Assembly: GCF_001431315.2 (NCBI RefSeq) | Contig: NZ_LKHV02000001.1 | Span: 2,542,001 to 2,606,000 of the forward strand | From: Candidatus Berkiella cookevillensis | GTDB taxonomy: Bacteria; Pseudomonadota; Gammaproteobacteria; Berkiellales; Berkiellaceae | Length of the DNA: 64,000 nt | Direction: 5' to 3' | Shown: positions 1 through 11,500 of the stretch, piece after piece | Layout of the letters: every line of letters begins with the position of its first letter | How positions within the stretch are numbered: position 1 is the stretch's first letter | Program-made: the position numbers and the translations under genes | The notes under the pieces: model-generated | The model's input: only the letters and a program-made list of their open reading frames with translations | What the model was told of the DNA's origin: nothing | Database searches by the model: none

Positions 1-235
1 ATCGAATTAAAGAGCCATCGTCTCTTCTAATGCCTTTCCGCGTACGAACGACAACAGCAAAAAGCACGTCACCTTTCTTTACTTTGCCTCTAGGAATGGC
101 TTCTTTGACAGTTATTCTGATAACATCACCAATGCCGGCGTATCGTCTCTTTGACCCACCTAACACTTTGATGCACATCACTCTGCGTGCGCCGCTGTTG
201 TCTGCCACATCGAGCACACTTTGCATCTGAATCAT
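1..235 (-). CDS. rplN: 50S ribosomal protein uL14 (partial)
   Basis: Large-subunit protein L14, which lies at the interface with the 30S subunit. Only the N-terminal 78 codons are in the window; the gene runs off the left edge. The start ATG at 235-233 follows GGAG at 7 nt. The stretch [20 protein letters not shown] and the later [15 protein letters not shown] match the family closely. It follows rpsQ after a 95-bp gap, which contains a short TGGCC/GGCCA hairpin near 264-277 and marks the usual break between the S10 and spc operons. Identification is secure; the C-terminal third is not visible. Confidence 0.95.
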   Translation of the reverse strand, partial: MIQMQSVLDVADNSGARRVMCIKVLGGSKRRYAGIGDVIRITVKEAIPRGKVKKGDVLFAVVVRTRKGIRRDDGSLIR

Positions 236-330
236 GATTTCACTCCGACTTCACAATACGATATGGCCAAAAGGCCAAGATTTTATCACTCTTATGTTCT
301 TTAGTGAATGCCCATATTTAACAATCAAGA

Positions 331-597
331 CTAACTTAATTGGTTTTTAGCAGCTTCTACTATTTTGACCAATGCCCAAGTCTTGGTTTTTGATACAGGA
401 CGAACCTGCTTAATCTCAACCAAATCACCCATATGGCACTGATTATCCTCATCGTGAATGTGGTATTTAGTTCTACTTCTCATTACCTTACCGTAGGTTT
501 CATGGCGCTTAGCCCATTCAACAACAACGGTTCTAGTTTTGTCTCTGCTATCACCAATGACACGTCCAACTAAGGTACGAATAATTTTCTCAGCCAT
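331..597 (-). CDS. rpsQ: 30S ribosomal protein uS17
   Basis: Primary 16S rRNA-binding protein S17, 88 residues, normal length. The OB-fold core is visible: IRTLVGRVIGDSRDKTRTVVV near the N-terminus, then a tract matching the family's K-Y-x-x-H-D-E loop (HIHDEDNQCHMGDLVEI), and a basic C-terminus. It is the last gene of the S10 operon here, 5 bp downstream of rpmC, and is surely co-transcribed with it. Confidence 0.97.
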   Translation of the reverse strand: MAEKIIRTLVGRVIGDSRDKTRTVVVEWAKRHETYGKVMRSRTKYHIHDEDNQCHMGDLVEIKQVRPVSKTKTWALVKIVEAAKNQLS

Positions 598-602
598 TAG
601 GA

Positions 603-794
603 CTATCCTCTTTGCTTCTCAGTTAAAATTGTTTTTACACGTGCAATGTTTTTTCGAATTTCACGAATACGGTGCGTTGTTTTAACTTGACCGTTACTCA
701 CTTGCATTTTCAAAACAAACTGCTCTGTACGGAACTCAGAAAGCACTTTTTTTAGAGATTCCATATCAAGAGATTTTAAGCTATCAATTTTCAT
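603..794 (-). CDS. rpmC: 50S ribosomal protein uL29
   Basis: Small two-helix protein L29 (63 residues, same as the usual length), bound near the peptide exit tunnel next to L23. The order Asp-Ser-Leu-Lys at the start, a central FRTEQFVLKMQ helix and a C-terminal IRKNIARVKTIL helix are typical. The start codon directly abuts the rplP stop, implying translational coupling within the S10 operon. Confidence 0.96.
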   Translation of the reverse strand: MKIDSLKSLDMESLKKVLSEFRTEQFVLKMQVSNGQVKTTHRIREIRKNIARVKTILTEKQRG

Positions 795-1208
795 CTACAT
801 CACCGTTCTTGCAACTAGTTCAGTTTTAACAGGAAGTTTTGCAGCCGCTAATTGAAAGGCCTGCATGGCAACTTCTTGTGTTACACCTTGAATCTCATAG
901 AGAACTTTTCCAGGCTGCACGAGTGATACATAGTACTCAACGTTACCCTTACCTTTACCCTGTCTGACTTCCAAAGGTTTTTGTGTAATTGGTTTATCTG
1001 GAAATATACGTATCCAAATCTTACCGCCACGCTTAATAAAACGCGTCATTGCTCGTCTTGCGGCCTCGATTTGTCTTGCTGTAATACGACCTCTTTCTAC
1101 AGTTTTCAAACCGAAATCACCAAAACTCACATCGCTTCCCCGATGCGCTAAGCCTCGGTTACGGCCCTTGTGTTGTTTTCTATATTTTGTCCGTTTTGGT
1201 TGTAGCAT
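795..1208 (-). CDS. rplP: 50S ribosomal protein uL16
   Basis: L16 organises the A-site and central protuberance region of the 50S subunit. The start is set at 1208 ([11 protein letters not shown]), giving 137 residues. The frame opens 7 codons further upstream, but the family begins exactly at MLQPKRTK, and an AGGGGG ribosome-binding site lies 6 nt before this ATG, overlapping the rpsC stop. The conserved [18 protein letters not shown] segment and the arginine-rich [21 protein letters not shown] tract are present. Confidence 0.96.
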   Translation of the reverse strand: MLQPKRTKYRKQHKGRNRGLAHRGSDVSFGDFGLKTVERGRITARQIEAARRAMTRFIKRGGKIWIRIFPDKPITQKPLEVRQGKGKGNVEYYVSLVQPGKVLYEIQGVTQEVAMQAFQLAAAKLPVKTELVARTVM

Positions 1209-1218
1209 GAAATGCCCC

Positions 1219-1896
1219 CTACGCTTCAACAGCAGCAGCGTCAGCGCGACTACCTGCCGTCAAATCTTTATCTAAAATTTCGCCCTTGAAAATCCAAACT
1301 TTAACGCCAATGATTCCATAGGTGGTTTTGGCGCGTCCTTCGGCATAATCGATATCCGCACGGAAAGTATGTAATGGCACACGGCCTTCACGATACCATT
1401 CAGTTCTTGCGATCTCAGCACCGCCTAATCTACCAGAAACACAGATTTTCACGCCTAAAGCACCAAATCTCATTGCGTTACTGACCGCACGCTTCATCGC
1501 TCTTCTGAACATAACGCGTCGCTCTAATTGTTGAGCGATACTTTCAGCAACCAAATAAGCATCTAATTCAGGGCGTCTAATTTCTTCAATATTGACATGC
1601 ACAGGTACACGCATAATTTGAGAAATTTTTCTTCTTAATTCTTCAATATCTTCGCCTTTCTTACCAATCACCACCCCTGGTCTTGCAGTGTGTATGGTAA
1701 TGCGAGCATTCTTTGCAGGTCTTTCAATTTGAATACGGCTTACAAATGCACTTGCCAAACGCTGTCTTAGATATTTACGTGTTTTAATATCACTTAATAG
1801 TGTTTCAGGGTAGCTCTTTGCATTCGCGTACCACATCGAACGATGTGTTTCGATAATACCTAAGCGTATACCTGTTGGATGTACTTTTTGACCCAT
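1219..1896 (-). CDS. rpsC: 30S ribosomal protein uS3
   Basis: S3 forms part of the mRNA entry tunnel and helicase activity of the 30S subunit. At 225 residues it is of normal size. A type II KH domain is visible around residues 60-110 with the [15 protein letters not shown] motif (GxxG loop), followed by the C-terminal domain ending in an alanine-rich tail. It lies between rplV and rplP in standard S10 order, and its stop overlaps the rplP ribosome-binding site. Confidence 0.97.
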   Translation of the reverse strand: MGQKVHPTGIRLGIIETHRSMWYANAKSYPETLLSDIKTRKYLRQRLASAFVSRIQIERPAKNARITIHTARPGVVIGKKGEDIEELRRKISQIMRVPVHVNIEEIRRPELDAYLVAESIAQQLERRVMFRRAMKRAVSNAMRFGALGVKICVSGRLGGAEIARTEWYREGRVPLHTFRADIDYAEGRAKTTYGIIGVKVWIFKGEILDKDLTAGSRADAAAVEA

Positions 1897-1907
1897 GAAA
1901 ACCCTCT

Positions 1908-2246
1908 CTACGATTCTATTTCACCAACCACAATTTTAATGTGGCTGCGACGTTTTAAGATTCTGTTGCCTCTACCTTTAGCTCTTGGTCTAAAACGCTT
2001 TAACATAGGGGCTTCGTCAACCATGATTGATTGAACTTTCAGATCATCAATATCCAACCCTAGATTATGCTCAGCATTAGATATTGCAGAATCGAGAACT
2101 TTTTTAATAATTTGAGCTGCTTTCTTCTCGATATATTGCAACTTCTCAACAGCCTTCTCAACTGGCATTCCTCGTATTTCGTTTGCTACCAGACGACATT
2201 TCTGAGGAGATAATTGAGCATTTCTCAATATTGCTTGCGCTGACAT
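1908..2246 (-). CDS. rplV: 50S ribosomal protein uL22
   Basis: L22 (112 residues) lines the nascent-peptide exit tunnel with its extended beta-hairpin. The N-terminal [17 protein letters not shown] and the hairpin segment [19 protein letters not shown], the site where macrolide-resistance changes occur in other bacteria, look wild-type. Position between rpsS and rpsC is canonical. Confidence 0.97.
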   Translation of the reverse strand: MSAQAILRNAQLSPQKCRLVANEIRGMPVEKAVEKLQYIEKKAAQIIKKVLDSAISNAEHNLGLDIDDLKVQSIMVDEAPMLKRFRPRAKGRGNRILKRRSHIKIVVGEIES

Positions 2247-2255
2247 TTAACTCTC

Positions 2256-2540
2256 CTACTTCTTGGTCTTTTTATCACCAGAATGACTACGAAATGTTCT
2301 GGTGGCTGCAAATTCGCCGAGCTTGTGGCCAACCATGTTTTCACCAATGAGTACTGGTATAAACTTGTTTCCACAGTGCACCATCAAGGTAATGCCAACG
2401 AATTCAGGAATGATTGTGCTACGTCTTGAGTAAGTCTCAACAACGACACGACCTCTGGCGCCTGCTTTGTCACGAGCATTTACCACTTTTTTTAATAATT
2501 TTGGACTGCAATACGGTCCTTTTTTTAATGAACGAGCCAC
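2256..2540 (-). CDS. rpsS: 30S ribosomal protein uS19
   Basis: S19 (94 residues) sits in the 30S head and contacts the 50S subunit. The opening [11 protein letters not shown] and the [22 protein letters not shown]-terminal block are diagnostic. It follows rplB by 2 bp and precedes rplV by 9 bp, the conserved S10 order. Confidence 0.97.
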   Translation of the reverse strand: MARSLKKGPYCSPKLLKKVVNARDKAGARGRVVVETYSRRSTIIPEFVGITLMVHCGNKFIPVLIGENMVGHKLGEFAATRTFRSHSGDKKTKK

Positions 2541-2542
2541 CC

Positions 2543-3385
2543 TTAACCTCTCTCACCTTTCTTTTTGCCGCGACGGCGAACAATTAGTTTATTAGATGGT
2601 TTTTTACGACTACGCGTCTTTGTACCTTCCAACAAGCCATTGAAATTACAAGGAGGACGACCACCTGATGTACGCCCTTCACCCCCACCCAATGGATGGT
2701 CAACAGGATTTTTCGCAACGCCCCGAACTGTGGGTCGAATACCGCGCCAACGCTTAGCACCCGCTTTACCAAGCACTCTTAAGTTATGCTCTTCATTACC
2801 AACAATCCCGATTACTGCGCGACATTCTGCTAATACTTTACGCATTTCTCCAGAACGTAAACGAATGGTGGCATACGCACCTTCTCGCGCCAATAATTGC
2901 GCAAAACTGCCAGCACTTCTTGCAAGCTGACCGCCTTTACCTGGTTTCAATTCGATACAATGAACATTCGCACCAACAGGAATGTGAGTCATTGGTAAGC
3001 AGTTGCCTGGTAAAATTGAGACATCTGGACCTGATTGAACAGCATCACCAACTTTCAGACCTTTGGGCGCAAGAATATATCTACGCTCACCATCTTTGTA
3101 CAACAATAAAGCGATACGTGCGCTACGATTAGGATCGTATTCAAGTCTTTCAACTTTAGCAGGTATACCATCTTTTGTGCGTTTAAAATCGATGTCTCTT
3201 AAACGTCTACGATGACCACCACCACGATGCGTAATAGTGATACGACCTTGGTTGTTACGACCGCAGGTACGATTCTTCTTTTTTGTTAAGCTTTTAACCG
3301 GCTTACCAGTATGCAATCCTACCGTTTTAATATTTGTCTTAAAACGTTGCCCTGGTGTGGTTGGCTTTAATTCAATCACTGCCAT
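2543..3385 (-). CDS. rplB: 50S ribosomal protein uL2, atypical C-terminal motif
   Basis: L2 (280 residues) is needed for subunit association and for the peptidyl-transferase region. The N-terminal [20 protein letters not shown] and the central basic domain are canonical. The C-terminal loop is not: the usual VDHPHGGGEGR reads [11 protein letters not shown], so the second His is Leu, and the nearby HPVSPWG-type stretch is replaced by PPCNFNG. The Asp-His pair placed closest to the catalytic centre is kept. Base composition matches the neighbours and the operon order is normal, so this is a divergent but functional-looking single copy. Confidence 0.96.
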   Translation of the reverse strand: MAVIELKPTTPGQRFKTNIKTVGLHTGKPVKSLTKKKNRTCGRNNQGRITITHRGGGHRRRLRDIDFKRTKDGIPAKVERLEYDPNRSARIALLLYKDGERRYILAPKGLKVGDAVQSGPDVSILPGNCLPMTHIPVGANVHCIELKPGKGGQLARSAGSFAQLLAREGAYATIRLRSGEMRKVLAECRAVIGIVGNEEHNLRVLGKAGAKRWRGIRPTVRGVAKNPVDHPLGGGEGRTSGGRPPCNFNGLLEGTKTRSRKKPSNKLIVRRRGKKKGERG

Positions 3386-3397
3386 AATCTGATACCT

Positions 3398-3709
3398 TTA
3401 TTGAGATGCCATTTCAGCAAAATTAATTTCATGACCAGGTTTTAATGTAATATAAGCTTTCTTACTTGCTTTTCGACGGCCTCTGGTTTCACCAAATTTG
3501 ACGAAATCACGACGCTTAATCAAAGTACGAACGCTCTTAACCTGAACACCCTTAAAAAAAGTCTCAACGGCTTTTTTAATCTGATCTTTTGTTGCTTTTG
3601 GATTAACCCAAAAAGCAACAGAATTTTCAGCTTCACCACTTCTAGTCGTTTTTTCAGAGGTTATTGGCGCTACTAGCACATTTATCAAATTATCTTCTGA
3701 ACAAATCAT
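3398..3709 (-). CDS. rplW: 50S ribosomal protein uL23
   Basis: L23 (103 residues) surrounds the exit tunnel and is the docking site for trigger factor and the signal recognition particle. The [13 protein letters not shown] segment and the hairpin [24 protein letters not shown] are typical. Its ATG overlaps the rplD TGA (ATGA, 3706-3709), so translation is likely coupled to L4. Confidence 0.96.
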   Translation of the reverse strand: MICSEDNLINVLVAPITSEKTTRSGEAENSVAFWVNPKATKDQIKKAVETFFKGVQVKSVRTLIKRRDFVKFGETRGRRKASKKAYITLKPGHEINFAEMASQ

Positions 3710-4320
3710 GCTAATGCCCCCTCAAGATGTCTTAATGCGTCAACAGTCATCACAACATGATCATATTGTACAAGCTGCAGCGGATTAACTTGGTGTGCTA
3801 AAGCAACAGAAACATTGGGTAGGTTTCTTTGCGCAAAGTACACATTTTCATCCAGCGTTTGTGACACAATCAATGTTCTATCAAGTTTTAAGTCTTTTAA
3901 CTTGTCAACAAGTAACTTAGTTTTAGGCTGTGCTAAGGTAAATTCCTGAACAACCTTCATTCTGTCTTGTCGAACCAACTCTGACAGTATGCTTCGTAAA
4001 GCACCCTGATACATCTTTTTATTAACTTTTTGTGAGTGATTTCTGGGTACAGCAGCAAAAATTTTACCGCCCCCACGCCAAATAGGACTTCTAATGGTAC
4101 CAGCACGTGCACGGCCTGTACCTTTTTGACGCCATGGTTTTGCACCACCACCACTTACATCTGATCGGCCCTTTTGAGCTTTTGTACCAGCTCTTCTTCC
4201 TGCCATAATGGCAGTCACTACTTGGTGAATTAATGGTTCATTAAATTCACGATTAAATAGTGTTTCGGACACATCAATACTATCTGCATTACCTGATGAC
4301 ATAGCCAAAGCAAGCTTCAT
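3706..4320 (-). CDS. rplD: 50S ribosomal protein uL4
   Basis: L4 (204 residues) has a globular domain plus a long loop reaching the exit tunnel; the loop is visible as [25 protein letters not shown] around residues 50-75. In E. coli L4 also represses its own S10 operon through a leader structure. Because rpsJ here follows fusA by only 17 bp, that leader cannot be present in its usual place. Overlaps rplW by 4 nt. Confidence 0.96.
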   Translation of the reverse strand: MKLALAMSSGNADSIDVSETLFNREFNEPLIHQVVTAIMAGRRAGTKAQKGRSDVSGGGAKPWRQKGTGRARAGTIRSPIWRGGGKIFAAVPRNHSQKVNKKMYQGALRSILSELVRQDRMKVVQEFTLAQPKTKLLVDKLKDLKLDRTLIVSQTLDENVYFAQRNLPNVSVALAHQVNPLQLVQYDHVVMTVDALRHLEGALA

Positions 4321-4332
4321 TCAACGTTCCTC

Positions 4333-4992
4333 CTAAGCAGTCACCGCGGTTTGTTGTTTTTTAACTGCGGGTTTAATCATAACATAACCGCCTGGCGCAC
4401 CGGGCACGGCCCCTTTGATTAACAATAACTGCTTATCTTTATCAACTCTAATAACTTCTAAATTCTGTACTGACACTTGAACATCGCCCAGGTGCCCCGA
4501 CATTTTCTTCCCTTTGAATACGCGACCTGGCGTTTGGTTTTGACCAATCGAACCGGGTGCACGATGAGAGACAGAGTTACCGTGTGTTGCATCTTGTGTT
4601 CTAAAGTTATGACGTTTTACACAACCTGCATAACCTTTACCTTTAGAGTGACTGGTTACATCTATTTTTTGACCTGCTTGAAACATATCAACTTCAATAG
4701 ATTCGCCAGCTTGCCAATCTTTTTTATCATTGGCACCTAAGGTGAATTCCCATAATCCAACACCTGGCTCAACGTTTGCTTTAGCAAAGTGACCAGCCAT
4801 TGGCTTATTTACTCTATTTTTCTTCTTTAAACCAGCTGTAATCTGAATAGCTTCATAACCATCAGTTGCTTTTGTTTTGAGTTGAGTAACTCTATTTGGT
4901 GCAACCTCAACAACAGTTACAGCTACAGATGTCCCGTTCTCTAAAAAGACACGCGACATACCAATTTTCTTTCCAATCAAACCCAAAGACAT
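4333..4992 (-). CDS. rplC: 50S ribosomal protein uL3
   Basis: L3 (219 residues) initiates 50S assembly and reaches towards the peptidyl-transferase centre. The opening [13 protein letters not shown] and the loop region [21 protein letters not shown] are characteristic. That loop carries the Gln (of the family's RxxxQ...HG pattern) that PrmB methylates in E. coli. Second gene of the S10 block, 8 bp after rpsJ. Confidence 0.97.
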   Translation of the reverse strand: MSLGLIGKKIGMSRVFLENGTSVAVTVVEVAPNRVTQLKTKATDGYEAIQITAGLKKKNRVNKPMAGHFAKANVEPGVGLWEFTLGANDKKDWQAGESIEVDMFQAGQKIDVTSHSKGKGYAGCVKRHNFRTQDATHGNSVSHRAPGSIGQNQTPGRVFKGKKMSGHLGDVQVSVQNLEVIRVDKDKQLLLIKGAVPGAPGGYVMIKPAVKKQQTAVTA

Positions 4993-5000
4993 GATTCCCC

Positions 5001-5312
5001 CTAGCTCACAGCAATCTGTACATCTACACCTGCAGCCAAATCTAGCTTCATGAGGGCATCAACTGTTTTATCGGTTGGCTCTACAATAATCACTAGACGA
5101 TTATGGGTGCGAATTTCATACTGATCTCTTGCATCTTTATCAATGTGCGGAGAAATCAAAATTGTAAATTTTTCTTTACGAGTAGGCATTGGAACAGGGC
5201 CTCTCACTTGAGCACCTGTTCTTTTTGCCGTATCTACAATTTCTTTTGCAGATTTATCTATTAGCTTGTGATCAAATGCTTTCAATCGAATACGAATAAC
5301 TTGACCTTTCAT
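5001..5312 (-). CDS. rpsJ: 30S ribosomal protein uS10
   Basis: S10, also the NusE antitermination factor that pairs with NusB on boxA RNA. The start is placed at 5312 ([13 protein letters not shown]), giving 103 residues, equal to the family norm. GGAG lies 7 nt before this ATG, while an in-frame ATG two codons upstream is only 2 nt from the same site. The gene begins just 17 bp after the fusA stop, so it is probably read from the str promoter rather than from its own S10 promoter. Confidence 0.96.
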   Translation of the reverse strand: MKGQVIRIRLKAFDHKLIDKSAKEIVDTAKRTGAQVRGPVPMPTRKEKFTILISPHIDKDARDQYEIRTHNRLVIIVEPTDKTVDALMKLDLAAGVDVQIAVS

Positions 5313-5329
5313 TCTCATTCTCCGCTCAA

Positions 5330-7432
5330 TTATCGGCGACTTTTATTAATAACTTCTTCTGCAACATTTGCTGGCGCCTCAGCATATTTACAAAATTCCA
5401 TAGAATAGGTTGCTCGACCTTGCGTTGCAGATCGAAGATCTGTCGCATATCCAAACATTTCAGATAAAGGTACTTCAGCCATAATTGCCTTACCAGCAGG
5501 GCTATCATCCATACCAAGCAACACACCACGTCTACGACTGATGTCACCCATGACATCACCCATATAATCTTCAGGTGTAGCGATATCAACCTTCATAATA
5601 GGCTCTAACAGTTTAGGTCCAGCTTTGAGCGCACCTTCTTTGAAGCCCATAGAACCCGCAATCTTAAACGCCATTTCACTTGAGTCTACTTCATGGAATG
5701 AACCATCAAATATTGTTACTTTGACATCTACGACTGGGAATCCAGCAATAACACCATTTTTCATTTGTTCGACGATACCTTTCTGAACAGCTGGTATGTA
5801 CTCTTTAGGTACAGCACCACCCTTGATCTCGTCACCAAATTCAAAGCCTTCACCAGGTTTTCTTGGCTCAATACGAAGCCAAACATGACCATATTGACCA
5901 CGACCGCCTGATTGACGAACAAATTTACCTTCTTGCTCAACGGTTTTGGTAATTGACTCGCGGTAAGCAACCTGAGGAGCGCCCACATTGGCCTCAACAG
6001 AAAACTCACGCTTCATACGATCAACAATGATTTCTAAATGCAATTCACCCATACCAGCAATAATGGTTTGGCCTGATTCTTCATCGGTTGATACTCTGAA
6101 AGAAGGATCTTCTTTAGCCAAACGTCCCAAAGCAACACCCATTTTTTCTTGATCAGCCTTAGTTTTAGGCTCAATAGCAACAGAAATTACAGGCTCTGGG
6201 AATTCCATTCTTTCTAAAATAATTTCATTATTTTCATCAGAAAGCGTATCACCTGTAGTGGTATTTTTAAGCCCCACAACCGCAGCGATATCTCCTGTGC
6301 GTACTTCTTTGATTTCTTCTCTATGATTAGCATGCATCTGAAGAATACGACCAAAACGCTCTTTTTTGCCTTTAATTGTATTTACAACAGAGGTACCAGC
6401 TTGGAGTGTACCAGAGTAAACTCTAAAGAAGGTTAAGGTACCAACGAAAGGATCGTTGATAATCTTAAAAGCTAATGCTGAAAATGGTGCGTTATCATCT
6501 GCTGCACGTGTCAATTTCTTATCTGAATCAGAAGTTGATTCACCTTCAACAGGTGGAACATCTAAAGGTGATGGCATGTAATAAACAACCGCATCCAATA
6601 ATGCTTGTACGCCTTTGTTTTTAAAGGCAGAACCGCATAAAACAGGAACAATTTCACTGTTTAATGTTCTAACACGGATACCTTGACGAATTTCATCAAC
6701 AGTAAGCTCACCTGTTTCTAAATATTTTTCCATCAACTCTTCAGAAGATTCTGCAGCAGCTTCAACGAGTTGATCATGTAATGCTTTGGCTTCTTCTTGT
6801 AACTCTGCTGGTATTTCTTTTTCTTCAAAGCGCATACCTTGAGTTGCATCATCCCAGTGAATAGCTTTCATGATGACAAGATCAATAACGCCTTTAAAAT
6901 TCTCTTCTGCACCCATGTTAAGGTGCAAAGGAATTGGATTTGCGCCTAATCTGTCTTTAATTTGCTTCACAACACGTTGGAAGTTAGCGCCAGCTCTATC
7001 CATTTTGTTTACAAAGGCCATTCTGGGCACTTTATATTTATTGCCTTGACGCCATACGGTTTCAGATTGGGGTTCTACACCACCTACACCACAGAATACA
7101 GCGCAAGCACCATCTAATACACGCAATGAACGTTCTACTTCAATGGTAAAATCAACGTGACCTGGCGTATCAATAATATTGATACGATGCTCAGCCATCT
7201 CTTGAGCCATACCTTTCCAGTAGCAAGTTGTTGCAGCACTGGTAATCGTTATACCGCGCTCTTGTTCTTGGGCCATATAATCCATAACAGCTGCGCCGTC
7301 ATGTACTTCACCAATTTTGTGCGATACGCCCGTATAAAATAATATGCGTTCGGTAGTAGTGGTTTTACCCGCATCAATGTGCGCCATAATACCAATATTT
7401 CTGACTCTGTTTAGCGGAACTGTTCGTGCCAC
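5330..7432 (-). CDS. fusA: Translation elongation factor G
   Basis: GTPase that drives ribosomal translocation and, with RRF, recycling; 700 residues, full length. GTP-binding motifs are visible: [15 protein letters not shown] (G1, about residue 17), the RGITITSAA switch, DTPGHVDF (G3) and NKMD (G4). C-terminal domain IV has the typical [15 protein letters not shown] segment. Lies between rpsG and rpsJ; the tuf gene that normally follows it is absent. Confidence 0.98.
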   Translation of the reverse strand: MARTVPLNRVRNIGIMAHIDAGKTTTTERILFYTGVSHKIGEVHDGAAVMDYMAQEQERGITITSAATTCYWKGMAQEMAEHRINIIDTPGHVDFTIEVERSLRVLDGACAVFCGVGGVEPQSETVWRQGNKYKVPRMAFVNKMDRAGANFQRVVKQIKDRLGANPIPLHLNMGAEENFKGVIDLVIMKAIHWDDATQGMRFEEKEIPAELQEEAKALHDQLVEAAAESSEELMEKYLETGELTVDEIRQGIRVRTLNSEIVPVLCGSAFKNKGVQALLDAVVYYMPSPLDVPPVEGESTSDSDKKLTRAADDNAPFSALAFKIINDPFVGTLTFFRVYSGTLQAGTSVVNTIKGKKERFGRILQMHANHREEIKEVRTGDIAAVVGLKNTTTGDTLSDENNEIILERMEFPEPVISVAIEPKTKADQEKMGVALGRLAKEDPSFRVSTDEESGQTIIAGMGELHLEIIVDRMKREFSVEANVGAPQVAYRESITKTVEQEGKFVRQSGGRGQYGHVWLRIEPRKPGEGFEFGDEIKGGAVPKEYIPAVQKGIVEQMKNGVIAGFPVVDVKVTIFDGSFHEVDSSEMAFKIAGSMGFKEGALKAGPKLLEPIMKVDIATPEDYMGDVMGDISRRRGVLLGMDDSPAGKAIMAEVPLSEMFGYATDLRSATQGRATYSMEFCKYAEAPANVAEEVINKSRR

Positions 7433-7455
7433 GCTATTTCTCCCAAGTTCTCAAA

Positions 7456-7944
7456 TTACCAACGGAAATGTGAAAAAGCTTTATTTGCTTCAGCCATACG
7501 ATGCGTGTCTTCTCTCTTCTTGACCGCACCACCTTTTCCGCGACCGCCGCCTTCTTCATCTGCAGCATCCATAATTTCGGCAGCCAATCTCAATGTAATG
7601 CCTTTTTCGCCACGTTTACGAGCGAAATCAACAATCCATCTCATTGCGAGTGTTGCGCTACGTTGCGCACGCACTTCAATAGGAATTTGATATGTCGCAC
7701 CACCCACACGGCGAGATTTAACTTCAACCGCAGGACGTACGTTATCGATGGCACGTTTGAATACTTCTAAAGGATCGCGATTAATACGTTGCTTGATGAT
7801 ATCGAGCGCACCGTACAATGCCTTTTCCGCAACAGACTTTTTGCCATCCCGCATTAAGTGATTAATAAACTGTGCTAACAACTCGCTTCCGTAAATCGGA
7901 TCGGGTAGCTTCTTTCTTTTAGCAACAATTCTTCTTCTTGGCAT
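7456..7944 (-). CDS. rpsG: 30S ribosomal protein uS7
   Basis: S7 (162 residues) nucleates assembly of the 30S head and lines the E site. [20 protein letters not shown] at the start and the central [19 protein letters not shown] hairpin are diagnostic. The C-terminus ends in a family-typical [13 protein letters not shown]. Transcribed with rpsL and fusA; in E. coli S7 is the translational repressor of this operon. Confidence 0.97.
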   Translation of the reverse strand: MPRRRIVAKRKKLPDPIYGSELLAQFINHLMRDGKKSVAEKALYGALDIIKQRINRDPLEVFKRAIDNVRPAVEVKSRRVGGATYQIPIEVRAQRSATLAMRWIVDFARKRGEKGITLRLAAEIMDAADEEGGGRGKGGAVKKREDTHRMAEANKAFSHFRW

Positions 7945-7990
7945 AATAGCTAATTCCTAAATTGAATTAAGATATAAAGTTTTTAACGAT

Positions 7991-8371
7991 CTATGCAGCC
8001 GCTTTAGGACGCTTAGCACCGTACTTAGATCTACCTTGTTTACGTTTTGCTACACCTGAGGTATCCAAGCTGCCACGTACAACGTGATAGCGCACACCAG
8101 GTAAGTCTTTTACCCTACCGCCTCTGATAAGCACAACAGAGTGCTCTTGTAGGTTGTGGCCTTCACCACCAATGTATGAAGTTACTTCATAACCGTTAGT
8201 GAGCTTAACACGGCATACTTTTCTGAGCGCCGAGTTTGGTTTTTTAGGTGTAACGGTATATACGCGGGTACAAACGCCACGACGTAAAGGCGATCCTGTT
8301 AATGCAGGACTTTTTGATTTCTTTGTTGATTTTTTCCGCCCTTTACGTACCAACTGATTTATTGTTGCCAT
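7991..8371 (-). CDS. rpsL: 30S ribosomal protein uS12
   Basis: S12 (126 residues) monitors codon-anticodon pairing. The [11 protein letters not shown] loop and the [13 protein letters not shown] loop are intact; both lysines where streptomycin-resistance substitutions arise are the wild-type residue, so a streptomycin-sensitive allele is inferred. First gene of the str operon; an AAGGAG lies upstream in the leader, though at a longer than usual distance (13 nt). Confidence 0.97.
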   Translation of the reverse strand: MATINQLVRKGRKKSTKKSKSPALTGSPLRRGVCTRVYTVTPKKPNSALRKVCRVKLTNGYEVTSYIGGEGHNLQEHSVVLIRGGRVKDLPGVRYHVVRGSLDTSGVAKRKQGRSKYGAKRPKAAA

Positions 8372-8584
8372 AACGCTAGAAAAACTCCTTAAGGTTTATA
8401 AATGTGAAAAAGCACTTTACCCATCGCGACACTCACGGGGTAAAATGCTAGATCGTTTGGCACTTATTTTAAGCGCCTACTATAGGACTACGAGTATTTT
8501 AATGTAGTCCGTTTTTAATAAGTCAGAATTAAGAACCGAATTCTACTCTTCCTTGAGCACAACCACAAATTTATTTTAAAGATT
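8372..8584 (-). other. rpoC-rpsL intergenic region (str operon leader)
   Basis: About 213 bp without a gene. It holds the inverted repeat GGACTAC/GTAGTCC (8485-8491 and 8504-8510), with a TATAGT hexamer directly after it on the minus strand, and a TTGTGG/TAGAAT pair with 17-bp spacing near 8515-8545. Either could belong to the rpsL promoter, but neither has a strong -35. I do not see a convincing intrinsic terminator for rpoC, so readthrough from rpoBC into the str operon is possible. Confidence 0.4.
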
Positions 8585-11500
8585 TTATGATGTTGATGAG
8601 TTAAGCATCTCACTAAGAGCATGCTGAACATCACTCGCTGTCATTACATTCTTTTGCTCATCGGGTCCATTATCTAACTGACTAGCAAGCCGTTTGCGTT
8701 TTCTCTGCTTATGACTGGCCAAACCAGTACCTGCAGGAATCAATCGGCCTACAATCACGTTTTCTTTCAGCCCTCTTAATTCATCACGTTTACCACTTAC
8801 CGCAGCTTCCGTTAAAACACGTGTGGTTTCTTGGAAAGATGCAGCAGAAATAAAGGATTCTGTCGCCAAGGATGCTTTGGTAATACCTAATAAAACGCGC
8901 TCAATACGAGCAGGCATTTTATCTTGCGGTAAAGCATCATTCACATCTTGAACATGGGTTATTTCAAGTTGATCACCTTTTAGCAATCGAGTATCACCCA
9001 CGTCAGAGACAATAACTTTTCTCAGCATCTGTCTAACAATGACTTCAATGTGTTTATCGTTGATACCCACACCTTGTAAACGATAAACATCTTGAACCTC
9101 ATTCACGATGTAATTTGCTAAGGCACCAACCCCCAACAGTCTTAAGATATCGTGCGGATTTGAAGGACCATCAGCAATGACTTCACCACGCTCAACGTGC
9201 TCACCTTCAAATACAGCAACATGTCGCCATTTTGGAATGAGCTCTTCATGCGCATCTCCACCATCTTGAGGTGTAATAATCAATCGACGCTTACCTTTAG
9301 TCTCTTTACCAAAACTAATCACACCTGACATTTCTGCCAAGATAGAAGATTCTTTTGGCTTGCGTGCTTCAAACAAGTCCGCAACACGTGGCAAACCACC
9401 TGTGATATCCCTTGTCTTAGAGGTTTCTTGTGGTATACGCGCTAATACGTCACCGACACGAATTGGCTTATTATCTTCTACGAGCACAATTGCATTCGCA
9501 GGTAAGAAATAATGTGCAGGTAAACTGGTACCCGCTAAGCAAAGTTCTTCACCATTTTCATCCACTAACTGAAGCATTGGACGAAGTTCTTTACCAGAAC
9601 TAGAGCGGTGATGTTTTGCATCACTGACTACAATACTAGACAAACCTGTGACTTCGTCTGTTTGACGATGCATGGTTACGCCATCAATCATATCCACAAA
9701 TTTAACAAAACCTGCTACCTCAGTGATGATGGGATGGGTATGTGGATCCCAGTTTGCAACGGTTTGCCCTCCCTTCACATCTACACCATCTGCAATACTT
9801 AAGACTGCACCATAAGGTAAGCGGTAACGCTCTCTATCTCTGCCGTGTGAATCCATGACAGATAATTCACCAGAACGAGAAACCGTCACAAAGTTACCTG
9901 CAGCATTCTGTACTAACTTAACGTTATGTAGCTTAATTCTACCATCTGATTTCACCATTACGCTATTTTCAGCCGTTGTTCTTGATGCAGCACCACCGAT
10001 ATGGAAAGTACGCATGGTTAACTGTGTACCAGGTTCACCAATAGATTGAGCCGCAATAACACCAACAGCTTCACCAATATTAACCAAGTGACCTCTGGCT
10101 AAATCACGCCCATAGCATTTAGCACATACGCCATATCGTGAAATACAGGTAATAGGCGAACGCACTACAACTGTATCAACAGCGTGATTTTCAAGTATTT
10201 CTACCTTATTTTCATCTAACAATGTGCCAGATTCAAACAATAATGTTTCTGTATTTGGCTGATAGACAGGCGCAGCCAATACACGTCCCAATACACGTTC
10301 ACGTAAAGGCTCTACGACATCACCACCCTCAACATGTGGAGACATTGGCAAGCCTTCTGGTGTACCACAATCAATTTCTGAAATAACCACATCTTGCGCA
10401 ACGTCAACGAGTCGACGTGTTAAATAACCTGAGTTTGCTGTTTTTAAGGCAGTATCGGCCAAACCTTTTCGCGCACCGTGGGTTGAAATAAAGTACTGAA
10501 GTACGCTCAAACCTTCACGGAAGTTTGCGGTAATTGGTGTTTCAATAATCGAACCATCTGGTTTAGCCATCAAGCCCCGCATACCTGCTAACTGACGAAT
10601 CTGAGCAGCAGAACCCCGCGCTCCTGAGTCCGCCATGATGAAAACAGAGTTGAAGGAACTTTGGGTTTGCGTTTTGCCTTCTTTGTCTACAACTTCTTCA
10701 ACAGACAGTTGATCCATCATCGCTTTTGCAACTTGATCGTTAGCACGCGACCAAATATCAATAACTTTATTGTAGCGCTCACCATGCGTTACTAAACCTG
10801 AAGCAAATTGTGTTTCAATTTCTTTTACTTCATTTTCTGCGCGATCAACAATTTCTTTCTTAGCATCAGGTATGACTAAATCATTAATACCAATTGAGCT
10901 ACCAGAAATCGTTGCGTATCTGAACCCTGTGTACATGAGTTGATCTGCAAGAATAACTGCTTGCTTCAAACCAACTTGGTGATAGCACTCATTAACGAGT
11001 TTAGATATTTCTTTCTTCGTTAGAATGCGGTTAATTCTGGCAAAAGACATACCTTCAGGCAGAATTTCAAATAAAATAGCGCGACCAACCGTGGTTTCAA
11101 CTAAGGTTAATTTTTGAACACCTTCTGTCGTAACAGGAACACGTACTTTAATTTTAGCGTGCAGATCAACGCATCTATTGCCGTAAGCTCTTTGCACTTC
11201 TCCTATATCAGCAAAGATCATGCCTTCGCCTTTTGCATTAATCTTTTCACGTGTCAGATAATACAAGCCTAAAACGATATCCTGAGAAGGCACAATAATA
11301 GGCTCACCATTTGCAGGCGATAAAATATTATTGGTCGACATCATCAATGCGCGCGATTCTAATTGTGCTTCTAAGGTTAACGGTACATGTACGGCCATTT
11401 GGTCACCGTCAAAGTCCGCGTTATAAGCTGCGCACACTAAAGGATGTAGCTGAATCGCCTTACCTTCAATCAAGGTTGGCTCAAATGCTTGAATACCCAA

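Noticed and set aside
7501-7770. Open frames opposite rpsG and fusA
   Set aside because: Shadows of highly expressed genes on the minus strand.
8485-8510. rpoC terminator on the minus strand
   Set aside because: The GGACTAC/GTAGTCC stem has its T-run only on the plus-strand side, so it does not fit termination of rpoC.
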